Of a DNA stretch of 64,000 nucleotides, positions 11,100 to 17,346 are shown one piece after another. The translations under genes and the position numbers were made by a program. The notes under the pieces were generated by a model. That model was given only the letters and a program-made list of their open reading frames with translations, searched no databases and was not told where the DNA came from. Positions within the stretch are counted from its first letter, which is position 1. Each line of letters starts with the position of its first letter. This stretch comes from CALZJC01 sp963781065 (GTDB lineage: Bacteria > Acidobacteriota > Thermoanaerobaculia > Multivoradales > JAHEKO01), in the NCBI GenBank assembly GCA_963781065.1, contig CAWAET010000011.1, forward strand, positions 71,859 to 135,858. The letters run 5' to 3'.

Positions 11100-12323
11100 A
11101 TGGTCCGTAGGACACCGTCGAAGGAGGAGGATCACGACGGGGAGCTCGTCGTAGACGAGGAGGGGAAGGCAACACCGCCTCAACCCCTGGGCGCGCCTCC
11201 CGAGACTTCTGGAAGTGACCGCGGCTCGCGCGGCGCCATCGGCGGCCGTCTACGCGCACTCGGCCGCAGGGCCAAAGGTACGACCCAACGGATCGCAGCT
11301 CGAGTTCAGGAGTCCAGTCCCAAAGCCCGGACCGTGCTCAAGAGCACCGCCGAGCACGCTCGCAAGCTCGGCGAGAAGGCGGGCGACTCGGCACAACAAG
11401 CGCTCGCCCGGGCTCGCGACAAGAAGCCCGCGGCCGAGGCGGCGCTCAAGAACGCCACGAAACAGGCGCGCGACATTGGCCGCAGAGCGAGAGGCTCGAC
11501 GCAGCGGACCATCACGCGTGCTCGCGAAAAGAGCCCCGAGATTCGGGCCGCCCTCGGGAAGGCCACCGAGCATGCGCGCGACGTAGGCCGCTCGGTAAGA
11601 GACTCGACGGCGCGAGCCGTTGCCCGGACCCGTGAGGCTCGACCCACGGCGCGGACTCCCGAGCTTCGAGCCGCGGAGGAGACCAGTCCTGTCGACCAGA
11701 GGCCAGAAGCCTCGACCGAACCCGAAGCGTCCTCAGTGTCCGAGCTGCGGCCGCCGGGCTCCGGTGCGCAGGATCAGCCAGAACCTGCCGGGGAGTCCCT
11801 TTCGACACTTCGGGAAGAGCACACCGTTAGCGGCGGTTCGTTTGTCGAACCTCGTGGTGATTCCCTCTCCTTCAAGGAGCCTGTTTCCCCACCGGCGGCG
11901 CTCTCGGCTCAACAGCTGCTGGATCTCCATCATCTCAAGCTCCTCTCCTACTTCCACTACGCCACCAGCGCCTTTCTTGTCGTAGCGATCTTGGTGGCTA
12001 TGTCCGGAGGTTGGCTCTTCCTACTTTCTTTCGGGCTTGGCGAGGCGTTCTCCGCGGGGTCCTTCGGGAGCTTCCTTGGCGGTTGTTTCTGGAAGTCCGT
12101 GTACTACCCTGTGATGCCCATACTCCTGTTGGTGGCGGGCCGTTCGCTCGCTCGGCAGAGGCGCTATCTGTTCTGTTGCGTTTCTGCCTTCTTGGCATGT
12201 CTGTGGATTCCGCTCGGAACCGTTCTGGGAGTGGCGACGCTAATCGTACTGTTGCGAAGGACGGTCCGTCCGCTGTTCCTCCCAACCGAAGGAGACGCGA
12301 GGCGGCGTGTTCTCGAGCCCTGA
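11100..12323 (+). CDS. Unknown protein: four 36-residue tandem repeats plus C-terminal membrane domain
   Basis: A 407-residue protein of no family that I can name. Residues 1-53 are acidic and polar. Residues 54-197 are four tandem units of 36 residues, each beginning like (L/I/V)G-R-R-A-(K/R)-G-(T/S)-T-Q-R, then a basic helix, then a K-x-(A/T)-x-(H/Q)-A-R-(K/D) ending; the first lines up as LGRRAKGTTQRIAARVQ. They should form a long basic amphipathic helix, in the style of LEA, apolipoprotein or histone-H1-like proteins. Residues 198-275 are a Pro/Ser/Glu-rich linker. Residues 277-395 contain about four hydrophobic segments beginning LKLLSYFHYATSAFLVVAIL, a pattern I have seen in small predicted membrane proteins. 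GC content is visibly lower than in dnaE. It converges with the serine dehydratase 2 bp away. The lack of a ribosome-binding site makes the start uncertain. Confidence 0.7.
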   Translation: MVRRTPSKEEDHDGELVVDEEGKATPPQPLGAPPETSGSDRGSRGAIGGRLRALGRRAKGTTQRIAARVQESSPKARTVLKSTAEHARKLGEKAGDSAQQALARARDKKPAAEAALKNATKQARDIGRRARGSTQRTITRAREKSPEIRAALGKATEHARDVGRSVRDSTARAVARTREARPTARTPELRAAEETSPVDQRPEASTEPEASSVSELRPPGSGAQDQPEPAGESLSTLREEHTVSGGSFVEPRGDSLSFKEPVSPPAALSAQQLLDLHHLKLLSYFHYATSAFLVVAILVAMSGGWLFLLSFGLGEAFSAGSFGSFLGGCFWKSVYYPVMPILLLVAGRSLARQRRYLFCCVSAFLACLWIPLGTVLGVATLIVLLRRTVRPLFLPTEGDARRRVLEP

Positions 12324-12325
12324 GG

Positions 12326-13981
12326 TCAGCAGGTGGTTCGGAAGACCGGGATCATGCCGTCGGCTGTTTGCGGCGCACCCTCGGGGAACAGATCCCCTCT
12401 GCAGGCTTTGACGTCCTCGAGCATGGTCTTCGCCAACCCGCCGGTCGAGCTCTCCTTGTAGGCCGGATCCATGTTGTTGGAGATGTTCTCCATGGTCTCC
12501 ACGGCCTTGTCGAATGGGACGACGGTCTCGAATCCGTCCTCGAGAGCCAACAGCTCGCGGGCGACTGAGATCGCCGTGAGAGCGCCGGTCAGGTTGCGTT
12601 CGATGCACGGGATCTCCACCAGACCGCCGATCGGGTCGCACACGGATCCGAGGTGGGATTCGAGAGCCGCCTCGGCGGCCTGAAAGACCCTGGTGGGACT
12701 TCCGCCCAGGACCTCGGTGAGCGCTCCGGCCGCCATGGCCGAAGCAGTGCCGATCTCGGCCTGGCACCCACCCAGGCCGCCCGCGATGTTGGCGTTGGCC
12801 TTGACGATTCCGCCCACCGCGTTGGCGACCAGTAGGAACCGACAGATGTTGTTCAGGGGCAGTGCTGGATGCTTGGGGCGATGGCCGAAGAGCCAGTTTC
12901 TTTCATCCTTCGAGGCATGGAGAAGCACGTAGTAGTAGAGAACGGCGGGTACCACTCCGCAGGCGCCGTTGGTCGGAGCGGTGACGACGTTTCTGAGCGC
13001 GGCGTTCTGCTCGGCTACCGCCAGCGCCATCGCACTCACGAGCTCCGTAGTCTGGCCAAAACCGAAACCTCGTGCCGTCCGCCGCATCATCTTTAGGACC
13101 GGAGCCCGCTTGCTGGCCTCAGGGGCGATGTTCGCGCCGAAGAGCCGGTGGAAGATCTCCTTGGCCTTGGGCTTCGCATACATGACCTTGTAGCACTGGT
13201 CGTCGTCGGGGTAGGTGAACCCGTCGGCGATGAGCCTTCCCATCTGCGCCGCGATCCGCCAAAGGTAGACGAGGATTCCGGGTTCGTCGTGCGGCAGTCC
13301 CTTGTAGGACGGGTCCCAGTCCACCAAGTCGGCTCTGTATCGGGCGAAGTCGATCTCGTTCCGGAAGACAGCGTCGCTTAACCGCAGGCCGTTCAAGAGC
13401 CCAAGGAGTTCGTCGGCACAGCGGTACGGATAGCTGAGGTCTTTCGGGTCGGTCATCTCCGGGTAGAGAGGCGGCGCAGGCGGCTCGCTCTGGCCCCAGG
13501 ATCCGCCACCGTATGAATAGTAGGTAAGGGACGTCGGCTCGATGTGGTCCTGGTCCCAGGTGAAGCGGAACGTCATCTTCTCGGGCTGGTTCGGCTCGGT
13601 AACGAACCTGACTTCGTAACCAACTGGGGAGCTGCGCTCTTTGAACTTGAGCTTGGTCAACTTGTGGAGGTCCGTGACATCAGGAATGCCGAGCGTCTTC
13701 TCGAGGTCCTTACTGACGTTGAATCTCTTCTGATCCTGGTCGAGCAAACCGAGGGGTAATGCAAGGGTGGTGTAGTGGCCGCGACCGACGTAGGCCAGCG
13801 AGCCATACAGATCGACCCTCACCCTCTTCAAGTGCTTCAGGTTGTCCTTGATCTGCCGGTGGCAGTCCCTTGCCGCCAGCCAGGGCGCAAGAGTGTGCGA
13901 ACTCGACGAGCCGATCCCGATCTTCAGGAGATCGCAGACACTGAGCTTTATGAAGTCCTGAGTTCCCATTGGCTCCTCCAT
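12326..13981 (-). CDS. sdaA: L-serine ammonia-lyase, iron-sulfur-dependent, single chain
   Basis: Deaminates L-serine to pyruvate and ammonia using a [4Fe-4S] cluster. The 551-residue chain has the beta domain first (GIGSSSSHTLAP near residue 22, YGSLAYVGRGHYT near 59), then the alpha domain with three cluster cysteines in APTNGACGVVPA, GGLGGCQAEIG and GSVCDPIGGLVEIPCIERN. It is about 100 residues longer than E. coli SdaA, mostly in the beta domain and the linker (about residues 85-250). The very last residue is Cys (RTTC), the arrangement known in the Legionella enzyme where the C-terminal cysteine folds back onto the cluster. The start could be ATG 13981 or the in-frame ATG four codons later, which is closer to other family members. 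It converges with the repeat-membrane gene; GC is lower than in flanking DNA. Confidence 0.93.
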   Translation of the reverse strand: MEEPMGTQDFIKLSVCDLLKIGIGSSSSHTLAPWLAARDCHRQIKDNLKHLKRVRVDLYGSLAYVGRGHYTTLALPLGLLDQDQKRFNVSKDLEKTLGIPDVTDLHKLTKLKFKERSSPVGYEVRFVTEPNQPEKMTFRFTWDQDHIEPTSLTYYSYGGGSWGQSEPPAPPLYPEMTDPKDLSYPYRCADELLGLLNGLRLSDAVFRNEIDFARYRADLVDWDPSYKGLPHDEPGILVYLWRIAAQMGRLIADGFTYPDDDQCYKVMYAKPKAKEIFHRLFGANIAPEASKRAPVLKMMRRTARGFGFGQTTELVSAMALAVAEQNAALRNVVTAPTNGACGVVPAVLYYYVLLHASKDERNWLFGHRPKHPALPLNNICRFLLVANAVGGIVKANANIAGGLGGCQAEIGTASAMAAGALTEVLGGSPTRVFQAAEAALESHLGSVCDPIGGLVEIPCIERNLTGALTAISVARELLALEDGFETVVPFDKAVETMENISNNMDPAYKESSTGGLAKTMLEDVKACRGDLFPEGAPQTADGMIPVFRTTC

Positions 13982-14214
13982 GAACAGAGACCTGCTTGTG
14001 CCCCTCGGCAGCCGGCTGTCTGGAGATGGTCTCGGACCCTTGGCTTTGCGGCCCTGGGTTTTCCCAGGTGTGCCTTTATCGAGTTGACATCAACCGTAGG
14101 TCAGCGGATGGCCAGGACGCGCCACCCCGCGAGGTGGGAGGGCCGGCGTTGCCGTCTGAGGTTCCACGCGACGCCACGCGAGTTTGTTGACACGATGAGA
14201 AAAAGGAGTAGTCC
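13982..14214. promoter_or_regulatory. Divergent intergenic region, sdaA / small secreted ORF
   Basis: These 233 bp separate two divergently read genes and hold no convincing ORF. On the plus strand a TTGACA hexamer occurs at 14084-14089 and a second TTGACA at 14185-14190, neither with a clear -10 partner at normal spacing. A strong purine-rich ribosome-binding site (AAAAAGGAG) precedes 14215. This is the likely site of promoters for both directions, but I cannot place them. Confidence 0.3.
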
Positions 14215-14406
14215 ATGCTGAAGAAGTGTCTGCGGCTCATGACAGTCGGCGTCGGCTGCGCAGGTCTATCACTTGCCAGTCCGGAGGAGGCTGACTCGAT
14301 CCCGGTGTCGGTACAAGGACTCTCGGCTGCCCCGAGGATCGATGGCGTAGAGACTGTCTACTGGGGGCCAGGCGTTCCGGATGCTCAGCTCGCTGTTGCC
14401 GCCTGA
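14215..14406 (+). CDS. Short secreted ORF or truncated secreted protein
   Basis: A 63-residue frame with an excellent ribosome-binding site (AAAAAGGAG, 7 bp before ATG 14215). Its N-terminus looks like a signal peptide (MLKKCLRLMTVGVGCAGLSL). The mature part would be only about 40 residues (containing APRIDGVETVYWGPGVPDAQ) and matches nothing I know. It may be a real small exported protein, or the 5' stump of a larger gene cut by a frameshift or stop at 14404-14406. The next 210 bp (14407-14616) contain no continuation that I could recognise, only weak inverted repeats (GTGTC at 14516 and GGGGACAC near 14585). Confidence 0.45.
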   Translation: MLKKCLRLMTVGVGCAGLSLASPEEADSIPVSVQGLSAAPRIDGVETVYWGPGVPDAQLAVAA

Positions 14407-14616
14407 CGGGGTGTAACCGCGGATACGCGTCCCGCTTTCGGCTCGATGGCTTCGTGGATTCCGGCCTTGTTGCCACCCGCCGCACCCAGCGCCGGCCCCC
14501 TTCGCCAGCGCGGCAGTGTCTCCCGGTAGACTCTCCGGCGTCAGCGCGACGGCTGCGCGGTTACGCGGCCCGTGCGTAGCTGACGGGGACACCAACCACT
14601 CAGAGGAGGCAGACCG

Positions 14617-14982
14617 GTGCAGAGCACGGCCAAGGACGTCGATCGTTACCTGGAGGAGGTCCCCGAGAAAAGAAGGGCCGCGCTCACCCGGCTGCGCGCG
14701 ATCTGCCTGGAGACGCTGGCGGGCTATGAGGAGAGCATGCAGTACCGGATGCCCAGCTACCGGCGGCCGGGTGGGGAGGTCGAGGTGGCGTTTGCCAGCC
14801 AGGCGAGCTACATCTCGCTCTACGTGCTGAGAAAGGACGTGCTCGATCGCTTCCGCGACAAGCTCGCGACCGCCAACCTGGGGAAGGGCTGCATCCGCTA
14901 TTCGACGCCCGCCAGGATCGACTTCGAGGTCGTTCGGCGACTGCTCGCGGCTTCCGCTGAGGCCACGGGCGCGATCTGCTGA
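14617..14982 (+). CDS. DUF1801 / YdhG-like domain protein
   Basis: A 121-residue cytoplasmic protein starting at GTG 14617 after a good ribosome-binding site (GAGGAGG). The pattern MQSTAKDVDRYLEEVPEKRR, then LETLAGYEESMQYRMPSYRR and GKGCIRYSTPARIDFEVVRRLL, is typical of the DUF1801 (YdhG-like) fold, once linked to frataxin-like iron chaperones in Bacillus. That functional link is not secure for this group. No membrane segment or catalytic motif is visible. The next gene begins 22 bp later on the same strand but has an unrelated, membrane-bound architecture, so co-transcription does not by itself suggest a shared job. Confidence 0.8.
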   Translation: MQSTAKDVDRYLEEVPEKRRAALTRLRAICLETLAGYEESMQYRMPSYRRPGGEVEVAFASQASYISLYVLRKDVLDRFRDKLATANLGKGCIRYSTPARIDFEVVRRLLAASAEATGAIC

Positions 14983-15003
14983 TCCGGCCCGCCAGGCCCG
15001 CCG

Positions 15004-17235
15004 ATGGTCTCGCCGCTCAGCCTCTACGTATTCGCCGTGGTGCTGCTGCTGCTGGCGGGTGTCGTCGGCAGGCTCCGGGGCGAGAAGCCGAGAGATGCCC
15101 TGGCAGAGATGGGTGCTGCGACGGTCGGGGCGCTGGCGGTGCTGGTTGCGGCCGTCACCCTGTATGTCCTCGTTCGGCCTCTTTCGGTTGCGGGCCTCCG
15201 TCTGGAGGTCGGCTCGATAGCGCTGCTGGCGAGCCCGCTCGGCGCGACGCTGGCGTTGCGCCGACGAGGCCGTCGCTCGATCCCGCGCGCGCTGCTGACC
15301 TCGATCGTCGCTCTCGCCGGCGTCACGCTCTGGCTGACCGTGAACCTGCGGGGGCCGCGCGGCGATTGGACGCTGGGCGACCTGGCGCTGGTGCTTCCCG
15401 CCGCCGCCCTCGCGGTGGCGTCCGGGGCCTGTATCGGCTGGTGGTCGAAGCGCGGCACATTCGGAGGCGCGGCTCTGGTCACGATCTCGTTGCTCCTGGT
15501 CGTGCCGGCCGTGGGGTGCGGCGAGAGGGGCGCGCCAAGTGAGCCAACTGAGCCAACTGAGTCAAGTGAGCCGTCCGGCACCCTCGAGTTGACGATCCTG
15601 GATGCGGCCACCGGAGCGCCCACGCCGGCCCGGGTCGAGCTGCTCGACGAGAACGGCCGCGCGGTCGTGCCGGACGACGCGCTGACCGTCTTCTCGGACT
15701 GCGGCAGCTTGCCGGTCGAGGCCTGGGTCCCCGGATCGGCGGTCGTGCAAGCGATGCGCAACGGGCACCGGGACGTCCCCAATCCCTACACCGGAACCAC
15801 CCAGTTCTATGCCGACGGCTCGGTCCGCGTCGAGCTTCCCGCCGGCCGCTACTCGCTGCGGGCAACCAAGGGCATCGAGTATCGGCAGGCCGGCGCGACG
15901 GTGACGATAGCGGCGGGCGGCGTGACGAGCTTCGACCTCGGTCTCCAGCGATGGATCGACCTCGCGAGCGAGGGCTGGTACGGCGCGGACGACCATCTGC
16001 ACATCCCCCGGCCCCACCCGCGCTTCGACGCGCGCCTCGCCACCTGGATGGAGGCCGAAGGGCTGAACGTCGCCAACCTGCTCCAGATGGGCCTTGCCCG
16101 GGACGTTCACCTGACGCCGCAGCACGGGTTTGGGGCGGCCTCGGCTTACCGGCGGGGCGATACGCTCATCCTCTCGGGCCAGGAGAATCCCCGCACTCAC
16201 GTGCTCGGCCACGCGCTTGTGCTCGGCGCGCAGGAGTTCATCGACCTGCCCCGGCAGTATCTCCTCTACGACCGGGTGTGGGCTGAGGCGCATCGTCAAG
16301 GCGCGGTCAACGGCTACGCCCACTGGGGGTTGGCCGGTGCGGAGGAGGGCCTCGCGGTGTGGGGGCACGACTCCCTGCTCGATTTCCTCGAGGTGTTGAA
16401 TCTCGGTTTCCCTTTCTACGACCGCTGGTACGAGGCGCTCGATCTCGGCCTGCGCATCGGGCCGACCGCGGGCACGGACTATCCTTGTCTGCCGGGCTTG
16501 CCGGGGCGCGAGCGCTTCTATGCGCGAGTGGATCGACCGTTCGGAGCCGAGAGTTGGCTCGAAGCGGTCCGGCGGGGACGGACCTTCGTGACCAACGGCC
16601 CCGCGATCGAGCTGTTGGTGGATGGGGCAGGGCCGGGCGACGAGCTGGCGCTGGCCGGCCCGGGCGCGGTGCGCATTCGCGGTCGTGTCCGGTTCGACCC
16701 GGAGCGGGATGCACTCTCGGCCCTCGAGTTGATCCGCGGCGGCGCCGTGGTGGCCCGTGCCGAGCCCTCTGGCCCTGGCGGTGAGATCCAGATCGACACC
16801 AGCCTCGAGATCGATCGGACCACCTGGCTCGCGTTGCGTGCCAGCGGGCAGAAGCTGGGTGAGACGGAGATCGACCCGAGGGGCTTGTTTTCCAGCATGC
16901 TGGTCCTGCCGCGGGCCTCGAACGAGGATCTGATCGCCAGCTTGCCCGCGGGCACCGTGCCACGCCCCTCCGCGGCCCATTCCGGGGCGATCCTGGTGAC
17001 CGTCGAGGGCACGTTGCCGCTGGCGGCGCAGCCCCGCGGCAGGGAGGTCGCCCGCGGGTGGCTCGGCCGGCTCGACGAGTTGGAGCGTCGCCTCGGTGAG
17101 GAGCCAATGGGAACGTGGGCGCGCTTTCCGGGCCGCGGCGACGGGATCGACCTGGAGACGGCGTTGGCGAACCAGCCGGCATTGCTCCAGGCGATCGCGG
17201 CGGCGCGACGGCAGCTGGCGGAGCCAACTGAGTAG
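15004..17235 (+). CDS. CehA/McbA-family PHP-type metallohydrolase with N-terminal membrane domain
   Basis: A 743-residue protein. The first 180 residues contain about five hydrophobic segments (starting LYVFAVVLLLLAGVVGRL) and end with a lipobox-like VVPAVGCG. A Pro/Ser/Thr/Glu linker follows, encoded by short repeats of GAGCCAACT around 15540. Residues 190-310 form a beta-rich carboxypeptidase-regulatory-like domain (LTILDAATGAPTPARVELLD). From about 315 the PHP-like domain reads GWYGADDHLHIPRPHPRFD (metal-binding HxH), then GYAHWG and GPTAGTDYPCLPG, as in CehA/McbA metallo-phosphoesterase or amidohydrolase-like proteins. I infer a periplasm-facing hydrolase anchored by the N-terminal helices; the substrate is unknown. 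The stop region repeats the GAGCCAACTGA word seen in the linker. Confidence 0.8.
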   Translation: MVSPLSLYVFAVVLLLLAGVVGRLRGEKPRDALAEMGAATVGALAVLVAAVTLYVLVRPLSVAGLRLEVGSIALLASPLGATLALRRRGRRSIPRALLTSIVALAGVTLWLTVNLRGPRGDWTLGDLALVLPAAALAVASGACIGWWSKRGTFGGAALVTISLLLVVPAVGCGERGAPSEPTEPTESSEPSGTLELTILDAATGAPTPARVELLDENGRAVVPDDALTVFSDCGSLPVEAWVPGSAVVQAMRNGHRDVPNPYTGTTQFYADGSVRVELPAGRYSLRATKGIEYRQAGATVTIAAGGVTSFDLGLQRWIDLASEGWYGADDHLHIPRPHPRFDARLATWMEAEGLNVANLLQMGLARDVHLTPQHGFGAASAYRRGDTLILSGQENPRTHVLGHALVLGAQEFIDLPRQYLLYDRVWAEAHRQGAVNGYAHWGLAGAEEGLAVWGHDSLLDFLEVLNLGFPFYDRWYEALDLGLRIGPTAGTDYPCLPGLPGRERFYARVDRPFGAESWLEAVRRGRTFVTNGPAIELLVDGAGPGDELALAGPGAVRIRGRVRFDPERDALSALELIRGGAVVARAEPSGPGGEIQIDTSLEIDRTTWLALRASGQKLGETEIDPRGLFSSMLVLPRASNEDLIASLPAGTVPRPSAAHSGAILVTVEGTLPLAAQPRGREVARGWLGRLDELERRLGEEPMGTWARFPGRGDGIDLETALANQPALLQAIAAARRQLAEPTE

Positions 17236-17346
17236 CCTGCGGCCGCGACTGCCTCTGTCTCGGAGCCGAGAGGGTCGGCCAGCCGGCTCTCCGTCTGTCG
17301 ACAAAGCCAAGGGAGTTGCGCCTAGCGGAAGGGTAGGCTAGAGCCC

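Noticed and set aside
14516..14592. Second copy of the 7264-7430 palindrome
   Set aside because: Ends share only a GTGTC/GGGGACAC core; the interior is unrelated and the pairing is patchy, so I could not support it as the same element.
15541..15570. Short direct repeats of GAGCCAACT as a possible CRISPR or VNTR
   Set aside because: Only two to three copies of about 9 bp, in frame, encoding a Pro-Thr-Glu linker; the related copy at 17221 is at the end of the same gene. No spacer structure.
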